This document shows, in pieces, positions 26,379-35,925 of a DNA stretch of 64,000 nucleotides. Origin of the DNA: Brevundimonas viscosa. GTDB lineage: Bacteria; Pseudomonadota; Alphaproteobacteria; Caulobacterales; Caulobacteraceae. Every line of letters starts with the position of its first letter. The first letter of the stretch is position 1. Location of the stretch: contig NZ_FOZV01000008.1 in NCBI RefSeq assembly GCF_900116065.1, forward strand, positions 45,477 to 109,476, written 5' to 3'. A model generated the notes under the pieces. That model was given only the letters and a program-made list of their open reading frames with translations, did no database searches and was not told the origin of the DNA. Both the position numbers and the translations under genes were made by a program.

Positions 26379-29324
26379 TCAGAAGGAGGCGCGGAGGGTC
26401 ACCGCGAAGCGGCGATCATAGACCCACCAGGAGCGGGTCTTCAGAGTGTTGGCGCCCATCAGCTGCCGGTTCTCGCTGTTGGCCAGGTTGTTGCCCTCGA
26501 AGGCCAGGCTGACGCCGTCGCGCAACTCCACGATCACCGACCCGTCCAGCTGGCCGTAGTCGTCCTGCCACATGGGCAGGCGCACGTCGGAGACGTCGCG
26601 GTTGGTCAGCAGGTACTTGCCGCGCCAGTTGTAGGCGAGGCGGGCCTGGATCGGGCCGCGCTGATACAGGCCGATGATGTTGAAAGCCTTTTCCGACAGC
26701 CCTTCCAGCGGCAGGCCGTCGATCACTTCGGCCGCGTCCCATTCGCTGATGTACTGCTGCGACGTCGACCCTTCGCTGTCGATGTAGGTGAAGTTCGCCT
26801 GCAGCCCGAGGCCGCCCAGCCAGCCCGGCAGGAAGTCGTAGAACTGCTGGTAGCCGATCTCGAAGCCCTGGATCGTGCCTTCCTCGCCATTGGTCGGCCC
26901 GCTGACGAGGAAGTCGCGCCCTTCGAAGGTGCGGGTGTGCACCCCCGTGGTGAAGAAGTCCTCGACGTTCTTGCGGAACGCCGTGAAGTAGAGCGAGTGG
27001 GTCGGCGACGGATACCATTCCAAGGCTACGTCGAACTGGTCGGCCCGCATCGGCTTCAGCTCGGGATTGCCCCGCGCGGCTCCGCCCCAGCCCTCGACCA
27101 CCGTGCCCTGGGGGTTCACCGACGCGGTGAGGTCCACAAACGGGAACATCTGGTTGAAGCTCGGGCGGGCGATCGCCTTCGAGGCCGCGAAGCGGGCGAT
27201 CAGCGAGTCGGTCAGCTGGAACTTCAGGTTCAGGCTGGGCAGCACGTCCGTGTAGGACTGCTCGCCCGAGACATCGAAGGCGGCGCCGGTGCCGAACGCA
27301 CGGTCGTCGGCGGGCAGGTCCGGATAGGAGGTCAGGTCCGGCAGGAAGCCGGAGCCGCGGGCCGTGTTCTCGGTCCGCACGACGCGAAGCCCGATGTTGC
27401 CCTCGACGGGAACCGGGACGTTCTCCCATCCGAAACGGGCCACGGCGTACCCGGCCAGGGTCTTCTCGGTCTGGGTCGACAGGCTTCCGGCATCGAAGCC
27501 GCGCGGGCTCCAGCGGGCGTTGCCGCCGATGTTCTCGATGATGTCCGAACTGCGCAGGAAGCCGCGCGCCAACTCAATGTCCGGCATCACGACGGTCGGC
27601 GCCTGCACATCGCCGCGGAAGAAGTTGTCGAAGCTGTAGAGCATCGCGTACTCGGGCAGGACCGTGTCCATCCAGAGGAAGGGCTCGTTCCATGGCGCGC
27701 TCAGCGCCTGCCAGTTGTACTGGGTGTAGTTGTTGGTGACCTCCCGGTCGGTGAACCGGCCGCCGAAGCGGATCGAGTTCAGGACGGGGTGGTCGAACTC
27801 CCACGCCACGTCGACGCGTCCCGCGATCTGCTCGGCCTCGTTGTCGTCGATGTGATCCATCGCGGCGTGCCAGAAGTAGTTGGCGGGATCGCTGGTGAAG
27901 GTGTCGGGGCCCAGGCCGGCCGCGGGACGGCCGCCGCTCAGGTCGATCGTCACCTCGGGCACATAGGCCGAGCTGAAGATGGTGAAGTCCCAGCCGGCGC
28001 TGGCCGACTTGATGTACTGCAGGTCCGCGCTCACCGCGAGGCGGTCGGAGGGATAGTAGCGGACGCCTAACGACAGGTCGTTGCTGGACTCCTCGCGCTC
28101 CTGATGGCGCGTCGCCATGCGGTACTGGGTGCCCAATTCGCCGGCGACCGGCTGGCTGCCGCGCCAGTAGCTGATCTGGCGCAGCGAACCCGACTGGAAA
28201 TAGCCGTCGTCATCGAAGGTGAACTGCGTGCCCGCGGCCGGAATGACGAAGTTGTTGTTGGCGTCGACCTGCGGGATGGCCTCGTAGTTGTCCCAACGGG
28301 TGTCGAAGTCCGAGCGCAGATACTGGAGGAACACCTCGGTCTGGTCGTTCGGCCGCCATTGCAGCGCCAGGGCGCCGCCCAGCCGCTCGCGTTCGGAGTC
28401 CAGGCGCCGCCATGACACGCCCTCCGGTACGTACAGCGTCTGGTCGGCAGTCAGCCCGAGATACGACTGGTCGATCCAGTCCTGGCCGCACGCGTAGGGG
28501 TCGCCGTTGGGGTTCTGCAGCCCCGCGCACAGGGCGTCGTCGCCCAGCCGGCGGGCGCGATAGGGTGACACCTGGATGCCGTCCGAACGGCTGGCCAATT
28601 CCGAGTAGGCAAGGTTGGCCAGAATGCCGAACTCCCCGGAACCGGTGTCGAACCGGTCGCTGAACAGGATCGAGCCCTGGGGCTTCCACTGCTCGGCGTG
28701 ATCGGAATAGTTGGCGCTGAGCGAGCCCGCGATCAGACGGCCGCTCGACTCGAAGGGCATGCGGGTGCGCAGGTTGACCGTGCCGCCCAGACCGCCCTCG
28801 ATCAGCTCCGCCGAGGGGTTCTTGTAGACGTCGACGCCGGCCATCAGTTCGGCCGGGACATCCTCGAAGCCGAGCGCGCGCCCGTCGAGCGCGCCCAGGG
28901 TGTCGCGGCCGTTCAGCTCCTGGCGCACCTGGGTCATGCCGCGAACCTGGACGCCGCTGCCTTCGGCCGAGAAGCGGTCGGGGTCCTCGCGCGCCTGGAG
29001 CCGGTCGATGGTCACGCCCGGAATGCGCTGGACCGCCTCCGTCACGCTACGGTCGGGCAGGGCTCCAATGTCAGTGGCCGTGATGGAATCGACAATCTGG
29101 TCTGCGTTCTCCTTGATCGACTGGGCCGACCGCAGGCTTCCGCGGATGCCGGTGACGATGACCTCGTCGATCTCGGTCGCCTCCGGGTCCTGCGAGGCGG
29201 GGGCCGTTTGGGCGAGGGCTGCCGCGGGCACAAGGGCCGCGCCCAAGGCGAGACACGAGACGCCGATTCGGCGCAGGCCGACGTGGCGCACAGCCTCGCG
29301 GCGGTTCCTGTTCATCGCGATCAT
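26379..29324 (-). CDS. TonB-dependent receptor of the beta-glucan locus
   Basis: 981-aa outer-membrane active transporter of the type common in Caulobacter and Xanthomonas carbohydrate loci. It has a signal peptide ending AALVPAAALAQ, a TonB-box-like IDEVIVTGIRGSL, a plug (about 60-180) with LPDRSVTEAVQRIPGVTIDR and VQVRGMTQVR, and a barrel ending AVTLRASF. GGGGAGG precedes the ATG. It is under a LacI operator identical to that of the GH3 unit and is followed by GH5. The likely role is uptake of cello- or gluco-oligosaccharides generated outside the cell by GH5. Confidence 0.92.
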   Translation of the reverse strand: MIAMNRNRREAVRHVGLRRIGVSCLALGAALVPAAALAQTAPASQDPEATEIDEVIVTGIRGSLRSAQSIKENADQIVDSITATDIGALPDRSVTEAVQRIPGVTIDRLQAREDPDRFSAEGSGVQVRGMTQVRQELNGRDTLGALDGRALGFEDVPAELMAGVDVYKNPSAELIEGGLGGTVNLRTRMPFESSGRLIAGSLSANYSDHAEQWKPQGSILFSDRFDTGSGEFGILANLAYSELASRSDGIQVSPYRARRLGDDALCAGLQNPNGDPYACGQDWIDQSYLGLTADQTLYVPEGVSWRRLDSERERLGGALALQWRPNDQTEVFLQYLRSDFDTRWDNYEAIPQVDANNNFVIPAAGTQFTFDDDGYFQSGSLRQISYWRGSQPVAGELGTQYRMATRHQEREESSNDLSLGVRYYPSDRLAVSADLQYIKSASAGWDFTIFSSAYVPEVTIDLSGGRPAAGLGPDTFTSDPANYFWHAAMDHIDDNEAEQIAGRVDVAWEFDHPVLNSIRFGGRFTDREVTNNYTQYNWQALSAPWNEPFLWMDTVLPEYAMLYSFDNFFRGDVQAPTVVMPDIELARGFLRSSDIIENIGGNARWSPRGFDAGSLSTQTEKTLAGYAVARFGWENVPVPVEGNIGLRVVRTENTARGSGFLPDLTSYPDLPADDRAFGTGAAFDVSGEQSYTDVLPSLNLKFQLTDSLIARFAASKAIARPSFNQMFPFVDLTASVNPQGTVVEGWGGAARGNPELKPMRADQFDVALEWYPSPTHSLYFTAFRKNVEDFFTTGVHTRTFEGRDFLVSGPTNGEEGTIQGFEIGYQQFYDFLPGWLGGLGLQANFTYIDSEGSTSQQYISEWDAAEVIDGLPLEGLSEKAFNIIGLYQRGPIQARLAYNWRGKYLLTNRDVSDVRLPMWQDDYGQLDGSVIVELRDGVSLAFEGNNLANSENRQLMGANTLKTRSWWVYDRRFAVTLRASF

Positions 29325-29364
29325 GCCGTCCTCCCCAGCGACCGATTTGCTTATTGGACTGCGC

Positions 29365-29378
29365 TGACAGCGCTGTCA
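29365..29378. promoter_or_regulatory. LacI-type operator before the TonB receptor/GH5 unit
   Basis: TGACAGCGCTGTCA is identical to the copy at 21462-21475. On the minus strand it overlaps an ATGACA -35-like hexamer, with CAATAA 17 bases downstream (29356-29351) as a possible -10. The receptor start is 40 bases further on. This places receptor and GH5 under the same repressor as GH3 and the MFS gene. Confidence 0.85.
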
Positions 29379-29379
29379 T

Positions 29380-29911
29380 TTCGGAACGCTATCATGGCCC
29401 CCCCAGAGCGTCAACGAACCGGCCTCGCATGGGCGACCGGGCGTTACGGGGCTCGCGCCGTCCCGCGATGCCTCAGCAGCGGCTCCGACACCAGGCCAGG
29501 AGGCCGCTCACAGCGCATGTGCGACGCCGTTAGCCCGCCGTGCCCGCCAGGTTATCGCGACGAGCTTCGCGTCCTCGAAGCGCAGCGATGGTGGGCGGTT
29601 TCTCAGCAAGGCCTCAGCACAGGTGCGGTAGGACTCGGCGAAGTGACAGGCCCGTCGGTGTCGTGCGTTCTTCGTCGAACGGGTTCGCCCTCTGTCCCTG
29701 CATCATCGTCCAAGCTGGCAGGCTCGTCCCCGAGCCCACAACTGACGAAAGCATTTGGAGAAAAACGTAGCAGCCTTGCGACGCTCGCGCGGCGCTCGGA
29801 GAATGGCGGAGGCTGGCGGAAAGCAGGGAACAGTCAATAAAATCAAGAAACGGCGCGAACCGGTCGGCGCCTGCGGTTAGCCGCGATCTCGCCGTCTAAC
29901 TGGTTCATTTT
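29380..29911. other. Non-coding right end of island A
   Basis: I see no supported gene in about 530 bases. The last 130 bases resemble the region left of the intact tRNA at 52361-52516, including a 20-base exact match at 29789-29808. Any integrase that once lay here is no longer recognisable. Confidence 0.45.
29789..29808. repeat. Island right-end motif, copy in island A
   Basis: GCGGCGCTCGGAGAATGGCG is identical to 52393-52412, and similarity extends to both sides. It lies about 105 bases left of the tRNA repeat core; the other copy lies about 105 bases left of its core. This is a candidate integrase arm-binding site or a conserved element end. Confidence 0.7.
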
Positions 29912-29973
29912 ATTATGGTGCGGGCGGTCGGGCTCGAACCGACACTCCTTTCGGAACCGGATTTTGAGTCCGG
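29912..29973 (-). repeat. tRNA-Leu 3' fragment (distal attachment site of island B, right end of island A)
   Basis: 62 bases are identical to 52517-52578, covering the tRNA 3' end, T-arm, variable arm and anticodon loop up to the 5' strand of the anticodon stem. The 5' half of the tRNA is absent, so this is an attachment-site duplicate and not a gene. Confidence 0.92.
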
Positions 29974-30272
29974 AAAGAAAGCAGTTGCATCAGCAGGATA
30001 TGCCAGACGCGGCGCTGCTGCGGCGTTGACGTCTCAATAGCGCCTTGGCGGGTGCCCGCGTTCTCGACGGCAGTTGCTGCGCCACTGTAGTGGCTAGGCT
30101 CGCGCTGCTGGGTCGCCGAAAGGTGCTGCTGGGGCCCATATTGCGGCTCCGCATGGTGCGTTCATTCACGAACAACCCCGTACGACTTCGCGATGTGTTC
30201 CGCCAACCGATACAACCTTGTGCCGGGGCAGCGAGAGCAGATAGACCAAGAGTTACAGCTCAGGGGGAGCGC
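29974..30272. other. Left end of island B and leader of the restriction operon
   Basis: 299 bases with no convincing gene. GCGGCGCTGCTGCGG at 30009-30023 lies 36 bases inside the tRNA repeat and matches 14 of 15 bases of the motif at the same offset in island A. The promoter for the operon starting at 30273 must lie here, but I cannot assign one confidently. Confidence 0.5.
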
Positions 30273-33200
30273 GTGGCTGACGGCTTTTTCGACAATCCGA
30301 TCCTCAATTCTCCCTACGAGGAGCCGCGGCGGCATCACGCGCTGAGTGAAGAGGGGCAGCCGCTGAACCTTCCGCCGAAGGATGGCAGACGGCGCTCCGA
30401 GCTGATCTCGCCCGTGCCGCCGGCGAAGAAGCAGAAGAAGCGGGACGCGCAGAGCGACTGGCTACAGCAGGAAGACGAGGAGGGCCAAGCCTACACCCTC
30501 CAGAACATCAATGAGATCCGCACCCACGTCTCCAACTGGCGGCGGCTGCCCAATCCTGCGGACTGGGGCGTTACCCCGGTTACCCAGCGGCTGCTGCAGT
30601 ACTGGCGGCACCACAATTTCGAGACCGTCCGTCCCTTCTTCTGCCAGGTCGAGGCGGTGGAGACGGCGATCTGGCTGACCGAGGTCGCGCCGCGCCAGAA
30701 GCAGCACGCCCACCTCGTGGCGAACCTCCGGCAGGCCAACCAGGACGCCAATCCGGAGCTGTTGCGCACTGCGCTCAAGCTGGCGACCGGCGCGGGTAAG
30801 ACCACCGTCATGGCCATGCTGATCGCCTGGCAGACGCTCAACGCGGTCCGCGCGGCCAACAGTGACCGCTTCAGCCGCGCCTTCCTTATCGTGGCGCCCG
30901 GGATCACCATCCGCGACCGACTGCAGATCCTGCAGCCCAGCCACCCGGACAACTACTATGCCCGGCGCGAGCTGGTCCCGCAGGACCTGCTGCCGGACAT
31001 GCCCAAGGCCAAGGTCGTCATCGCCAACTATCACGTCTTCAAGCGCCGGGAGACGATGGAGTTGTCGAAGGTCGGCCGCGCCTTCCTCCAGGGCCGTGAT
31101 GAGCCGATCCAGACGCTGGAGACCGAAGGCGCGATGCTCAAGCGCGCCTGCGGCGAACTGCTGGCGTTCAAGAACGTCGTGGTGATCAACGACGAGGCGC
31201 ACCACTGCTACCGCGAGCGGACGGGCGGAGACGCCGAGGCTCCGGTGGCCGCGGAGGAGCGCGAGGAGGCCAAGCGCAACGCCGAGGCCGCGCGTCTGTG
31301 GATCTCGGGCCTCGAGGCGCTGAAGCGAAAGGTCGGGGTGCGGATGGTCTACGACCTGTCTGCCACCCCCTTCTTCCTGCGCGGGTCCGGCTATCGCGAG
31401 GGGACGCTGTTCCCCTGGACGGTGTCGGACTTCTCGCTGATGGACGCGATCGAGTGCGGCATCGTCAAGCTGCCGCGCATCCCCGTGGCGGACAACGCCG
31501 TGACCGGCGATGCGCCCATCTATCGCGAGCTGTGGGAGCACATCGGCAAGCGGATGCCGAAGAAGGGCGCGGGCAAGTCAGGGGATCTCGATCCCCTGTC
31601 CGCCAGCTTCCCGCCTGAACTGCAGACGGCGCTGTACGCCCTCTACAGCCATTACCAGAAGACCTACGACGAGTGGCAGCGGGCGGGCATCGACACCCCG
31701 CCGGTGTTCATCGTGGTCTGCAACAACACGGCCACCTCGAAACTGGTCTACGAATGGATCGCCGGCTTCGAACGTCCTGGCGAGGACGGCGAACCGGAGT
31801 TCCGGCATGCGGGTCACCTGGAGCTGTTCCGCAACTACGACCAGCACGGCAACCGGCTGACCCGGTTCAACACCCTGCTGGTTGACTCCGAGGCGCTCGA
31901 AGCGGGCGAGGCGCTGGACGCCAGCTATCGCGACTTGATGGGGTCCGAGATCGAGCAGTTCAAACGCGAACTGCGCGACCGCGGTCTGCACAAGGAGGCG
32001 GAGAACCTCTCGGACACCGACGTGCTGCGCGAGGTGATGAACACGGTCGGTCGCAAGGGCCGGCTGGGCGAACAGATCCGCTGTGTGGTCTCGGTCTCGA
32101 TGCTGACCGAGGGGTGGGACGCAAACACCGTCACCCATATCATGGGCGTGCGCGCCTTCGGCACCCAGCTGCTGTGCGAACAGGTGGTCGGCCGCGGCCT
32201 TCGCCGTCAGTCTTACGAGTTGAACAAGGAAGGGCTGTTCGACGTCGAGTACGCCGACATCCTTGGCATCCCGTTCAACTTCACGGCCGAACCGGTGGTG
32301 GCGCCGGTCAAGAAGCCGGCGAAGAGCACGCGGGTGCAGGCGCTGAAGGAACGGCTTGTCGACAAGCCCGAACTGGAAATCGTCTTCCCGCGCGTCGAGG
32401 GTTACCGCTACGACCTGCCTGACGAGACGATCGCCGCCCACTTCACCGACGACAGCCGTTTCGAGCTGAACCCCGGCAACGTGGGCCCATCGAAGGTGCA
32501 GAACGAGGGCGTGGTCGGCGAGGGCGTGACGCTGACGCCAGAGATCGTGGAGGCCGCCCGGCCCAGCGAACTGTCCTTCAAGATCGCCAAGCGCCTGCTC
32601 TACACGCGCTACCGCGACGAGGGACAGGACCCGCCGATGCACCTGTTTGGCCAGCTGCAGCGGATCGCGCGACGCTGGATCACCGAAGGCTACCTGACTG
32701 CCAAGGGTGTGCCGCTCGGCTCTATCATGTATCCGGCGCTGGAGGCGCAGGCGGCGGAGCTTATCTTCATGGCCTGCCAGCGCGCCAACGATGGCGAGGC
32801 GCGGGTCAAGGCCATCCTGGACTCCTACAACCCGCGCGGCTCGACCCGCTTCGTCGCCTTCAACACCACCAAGTCCGTCTGGACTACGCGGCCGGACAAG
32901 AGCCACGTCAGCCACGTGGTGATGGACAGCGAGTGGGAAGGGGAGCTGGCGCGGGTGTTGGAGGACCACCCGAAGGTTGTCGCCTATGTGAAGAACCAGG
33001 GCCTGCAGTTCGAGGTCCCGTACCGCGACGGCGCGGTGGCGCGGCGCTACGTGCCGGACTTCATCGTGCGGCTGGACGACGACCACGACGAGCCGCTGAA
33101 CCTCATCCTGGAGACCAAGGGCTACCGCGGCCTCGACGCCCAACTGAAGGCTGAGACCATGAAGACTCTCTGGGTCCCCGGTGTGAACGCCTTGGGCGCG

Positions 33201-33308
33201 CACGGGCGGTGGGCCTTCGCGGAGTTCACCGAGCCCTACGGCATGGAGGACGCGTTTGCCGCGCTCGTGGAGGCCATGGCCACGACCCGCCGGGAGGTGC
33301 CGGCATGA
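30273..33308 (+). CDS. Type III-like restriction helicase-nuclease (Res-type, BPTD_3080-like)
   Basis: 1011-aa SF2 helicase fused to a C-terminal nuclease. The Walker A TGAGKTT is near residue 172, the DEAH box INDEAHHCY near 305, motif III SATPF near 363, and RecA2 motifs (SMLTEGWDANTV, CEQVVGRGLRRQ) follow. The C-terminal PD-(D/E)XK site is VPDFIVRLDD...LILETKGYRG near 926-950. GTG at 30273 with GGGGGAG upstream is preferred; longer frames have no ribosome site. It is the first gene of the operon and overlaps the next as ATGA. It is expected to translocate on and cut unmodified DNA together with the methyltransferase at 37304. Placement in the BPTD_3080 group is from memory of the family. 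Confidence 0.88.
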   Translation: MADGFFDNPILNSPYEEPRRHHALSEEGQPLNLPPKDGRRRSELISPVPPAKKQKKRDAQSDWLQQEDEEGQAYTLQNINEIRTHVSNWRRLPNPADWGVTPVTQRLLQYWRHHNFETVRPFFCQVEAVETAIWLTEVAPRQKQHAHLVANLRQANQDANPELLRTALKLATGAGKTTVMAMLIAWQTLNAVRAANSDRFSRAFLIVAPGITIRDRLQILQPSHPDNYYARRELVPQDLLPDMPKAKVVIANYHVFKRRETMELSKVGRAFLQGRDEPIQTLETEGAMLKRACGELLAFKNVVVINDEAHHCYRERTGGDAEAPVAAEEREEAKRNAEAARLWISGLEALKRKVGVRMVYDLSATPFFLRGSGYREGTLFPWTVSDFSLMDAIECGIVKLPRIPVADNAVTGDAPIYRELWEHIGKRMPKKGAGKSGDLDPLSASFPPELQTALYALYSHYQKTYDEWQRAGIDTPPVFIVVCNNTATSKLVYEWIAGFERPGEDGEPEFRHAGHLELFRNYDQHGNRLTRFNTLLVDSEALEAGEALDASYRDLMGSEIEQFKRELRDRGLHKEAENLSDTDVLREVMNTVGRKGRLGEQIRCVVSVSMLTEGWDANTVTHIMGVRAFGTQLLCEQVVGRGLRRQSYELNKEGLFDVEYADILGIPFNFTAEPVVAPVKKPAKSTRVQALKERLVDKPELEIVFPRVEGYRYDLPDETIAAHFTDDSRFELNPGNVGPSKVQNEGVVGEGVTLTPEIVEAARPSELSFKIAKRLLYTRYRDEGQDPPMHLFGQLQRIARRWITEGYLTAKGVPLGSIMYPALEAQAAELIFMACQRANDGEARVKAILDSYNPRGSTRFVAFNTTKSVWTTRPDKSHVSHVVMDSEWEGELARVLEDHPKVVAYVKNQGLQFEVPYRDGAVARRYVPDFIVRLDDDHDEPLNLILETKGYRGLDAQLKAETMKTLWVPGVNALGAHGRWAFAEFTEPYGMEDAFAALVEAMATTRREVPA

Positions 33309-34282
33309 ATGACTTCGTCGCGCGGCAGAGGCAGGCGCAGGCCGATTACTTCCGCAGGGCTGACATCGTGGCGGGGCATGGCGGATCGGCCTGGCGGCTC
33401 GCGAGCCGTACCGAGAATCTGACGCCAGACATCCGCCCGGTTGCCGAGGCGTACTTCCAGCAGCACGGAATCACCTGGCACCGGCACGCCAACCACGGGC
33501 TCTCGTCCCAGGTCTGCTGCCTGAACTTCCTCATGCCTCTGGCGGAGCGGTCTGATGTCCTGTCGCGGCTTGTCGGCCGGGCTCTGGAGATCACGCCGCC
33601 GAAGATGCGGGCGGTCGAGCCGGGCCCGGAAAGGCGGGACTGGTTCGTCGGCTTCGAGTGGACGGGGAAGGAGGACTATCTCGGCGAATGGCCGAAGGGT
33701 GGCCGCGCGACCCGCGGCGCCAACGCCACCAGCGCCGACGCCGTCATTCAATTCGCTGGTGATGACGGGCCCGAGACTCTCCTGATCGAGTGGAAATACA
33801 CCGAGGCCTACGGCGCGCCGTTGCAGGACCGCCGTAGGCCAGACGGCACCGGCGGCAATGACATGCGCGCGCGCCGCTACGGCGACAAGGCCTTCGCTCC
33901 GGATGGCCCGATCCGGGCCGATATGAGCCTGCGGCTGGAGGATTTCTTCTGGGAGCCGTTCTATCAACTCCTGCGTCAGCAGATGCTGGCGTGGCGGATG
34001 GAGCGGGCGCTCGGGGAACGGGTGCGGGTGCTGCACATCTCGCCTGCCGGCAACACGGCCCTGCACCGGGTGACATCTCAAGCGATCGCAAAGGCGAGCG
34101 GTGAGGCTGACGCCTTCGAAGCCTTCAAGGCATTGCTGCAACCGCAGCCGGACGGCGTTCCGCGCTTCGTGTCGACCACGATCGAGGCGCTGTTCGGGCC
34201 GGAGGTAGAAGCCCTGCGGGGCGATCCCTGGGCGGACCATCTGCGAGAGCGGTATCACTTCCTCGGTGGAGCCTCGGTATGA
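33305..34282 (+). CDS. Putative PD-(D/E)XK nuclease in the restriction operon
   Basis: 325-aa protein of uncertain family. A possible nuclease core is SADAVIQF (Asp near 144) followed by TLLIEWKYTE (Glu-x-Lys near 161-163), the spacing expected of PD-(D/E)XK enzymes. The N-terminal part has a conserved-looking SSQVCCLNFLMPLA segment. It resembles what are sometimes called PGN_0703-type restriction endonucleases, a comparison made from memory and not checked. Its start overlaps the helicase stop and its end overlaps the next gene, so it belongs to the same translation unit. Confidence 0.68.
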   Translation: MNDFVARQRQAQADYFRRADIVAGHGGSAWRLASRTENLTPDIRPVAEAYFQQHGITWHRHANHGLSSQVCCLNFLMPLAERSDVLSRLVGRALEITPPKMRAVEPGPERRDWFVGFEWTGKEDYLGEWPKGGRATRGANATSADAVIQFAGDDGPETLLIEWKYTEAYGAPLQDRRRPDGTGGNDMRARRYGDKAFAPDGPIRADMSLRLEDFFWEPFYQLLRQQMLAWRMERALGERVRVLHISPAGNTALHRVTSQAIAKASGEADAFEAFKALLQPQPDGVPRFVSTTIEALFGPEVEALRGDPWADHLRERYHFLGGASV

Positions 34283-35187
34283 CGGAGGTAACGTTCGGCA
34301 CGCTGGAGGACGTCGCGCCGCGTCAGGCCTGGGCGCACGAGGCGACGGTGTTCACGCCTTGGCTGGCCGATAACCTCGGCCGCCTCGGAAAGGAACTCGG
34401 GCTTGAGCTCCAGCTGGAAGGGCGGGAGGTCCGGGTCGGTCCCTTTTCGGCAGACATTCTGGCCGTTGATATTCGGACGAACGAGCGGGTGCTCGTCGAG
34501 AACCAGCTGGAAGAGGGCGATCATCGCCATCTCGGACAGATCCTCACCTATCTGACCGGTCTGGAAGCGCGGGTCGTGGTGTGGGTCGCACCCCGGTTCC
34601 GCGACGAGCATCTGTCAGCTGTGCGCTGGCTGAACGAGCACGCCAGCGACGGCGCCCGCTTCTTCGCGGTCCGCCTGCGAGTGGTGCGCATTGGCGACTC
34701 GCCGTTCGCGCCCCTGTTCGAGGTCCTGGAGCGGCCGAACGACTGGGACCGGCGGCTGCAGGAAGTCGCGCGCGAGGCGGTGGACGTGTCCGAGGTGAGC
34801 GCCCGCAGGCAGGCCTTCTGGGACATGGCGGTCGCCCGCCATCCCGACTCGGGCCTGACACCAGCGCAGTCGCCAGCCCGTTGGGTCCCAGTCGGCGTCG
34901 GCGATCTGGTGGTCTCCGCCTTCGTCGGGGAAGGCCGCGTGGGCGTGTTTCTGCGGGGAGGACGCGGCAAGGGCGCGGAAGTCGTGGCGAAAGTCCTGAC
35001 GCCGCATGCGCCGGAACTTGAGGCCGCGCTGGGCGTGCCGTTCGGCGATCCCGCCTATCCCTTTACGAGCCGCCTAGAGACGGACCTTTCGACGCCAGCG
35101 GGTCAGGAGGCCGCTGCGGACTGGCTCGCGACCGAGGTCGCCCGCTACATCGCCGCCGTGCGAGCGGTCGTTGGGGACGCAGCGTGA
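34279..35187 (+). CDS. DUF4268-like PD-(D/E)XK protein
   Basis: 302-aa protein. Its N-terminal domain contains VGPFSADILAVD (Asp near 58) and VLVENQLEEGDHRHLGQILT (Glu-x-Gln near 73-75), the degenerate PD-(D/E)XK signature typical of DUF4268-type proteins with Gln replacing Lys. The pattern DHRHLGQILTYLTGL is strongly conserved in that group. The C-terminal half (about 190-302) is a separate alpha/beta domain without a recognised motif. It overlaps both neighbours by four bases. It may act as a nuclease or as a non-cleaving DNA-binding partner. Confidence 0.75.
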   Translation: MTEVTFGTLEDVAPRQAWAHEATVFTPWLADNLGRLGKELGLELQLEGREVRVGPFSADILAVDIRTNERVLVENQLEEGDHRHLGQILTYLTGLEARVVVWVAPRFRDEHLSAVRWLNEHASDGARFFAVRLRVVRIGDSPFAPLFEVLERPNDWDRRLQEVAREAVDVSEVSARRQAFWDMAVARHPDSGLTPAQSPARWVPVGVGDLVVSAFVGEGRVGVFLRGGRGKGAEVVAKVLTPHAPELEAALGVPFGDPAYPFTSRLETDLSTPAGQEAAADWLATEVARYIAAVRAVVGDAA

Positions 35188-35924
35188 CGGATCGCCTTGC
35201 TTTCGAACATGACGCGGAGGTGGTCGACCGCCTCGCCGCCTTCCTCGGCGCCGCCCGCCCGCTGCTGCGTCAGGCGGGGGCCGAGCGCGAGCGGGGGCTG
35301 CGGACGTTGCAGGATCGCTGGGAATCCTTGGCGGACGGCGGCATGGCGCAGCTGATCAGCGATGTCGGTGGGGCGATCCGCACCTCGCGGTCTGCCGGAG
35401 CCTTCGCCAATCCTTGGCGCATCGCGGGGTTACGGCGCCGGGAAGTTCCGACCGCGACGGTGTTGGGCTGGTTTCTGAGCCCGGACGGGGATCACGGGGC
35501 GGGCGACGTTTTCCTCCAGGCCTTCTGGCGGGAAGCGATGGGGGAGCCGCCGTTCCCGCTCCGCGATGTTCGGCGATGCGGCACTGAGTTGGTTCCCCTC
35601 GCGGACGAGACCAATCGCATCGACCTCGTGCTGGAAGGTGACGACTGCGTGGTCTTCATCGAGGTGAAGATCGACGCCCCGTTTCAGCCGGGCCAACTGA
35701 CGCGCTACCTCGACTCGCTTCGACGCCGTCGGGACCACCTCGGCAAGAAGCACAGCCAACTGATCCTCATCGGAGACCTCGTCATCCCCGATGGCGTCCA
35801 CTGTATGCCGGTGCGCTGGGGCGGTGTAGCGCGAGCACTCCGCGCCGGCGCCCGGCAAGCCGCCGATAACGCCTACGCAGCTCGCCTCGCCTGCGACTTC
35901 GCGGACCATCTCGAGACACTGTGA
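35184..35924 (+). CDS. PD-(D/E)XK nuclease-like protein (PDDEXK_4 type)
   Basis: 246-aa protein. The nuclease core is NRIDLVLEGDDCVVFIEVKI: Asp near 146 and Glu-x-Lys near 159-161 on adjacent beta strands, then the helix QPGQLTRYLDSLRRRRDHLG. An upstream GWFLSPDGDHGAGDVFLQAF also matches the group, where an active-site residue is provided by the first helix. It overlaps the previous gene by four bases and is followed after one base by the next ATG. It is the third nuclease-fold protein in a row. Confidence 0.78.
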   Translation: MTDRLAFEHDAEVVDRLAAFLGAARPLLRQAGAERERGLRTLQDRWESLADGGMAQLISDVGGAIRTSRSAGAFANPWRIAGLRRREVPTATVLGWFLSPDGDHGAGDVFLQAFWREAMGEPPFPLRDVRRCGTELVPLADETNRIDLVLEGDDCVVFIEVKIDAPFQPGQLTRYLDSLRRRRDHLGKKHSQLILIGDLVIPDGVHCMPVRWGGVARALRAGARQAADNAYAARLACDFADHLETL

Positions 35925-35925
35925 C

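Noticed and set aside
29380..29911. A remnant integrase gene at the right end of island A
   Set aside because: No stretch translates to recognisable integrase motifs in any frame. The frames there are short and uncharacteristic.
31578..33203. 541-codon minus-strand frame opposite the restriction helicase
   Set aside because: It is a shadow of the GC-rich helicase gene with His/Arg/Leu-rich low-complexity sequence and no domain.
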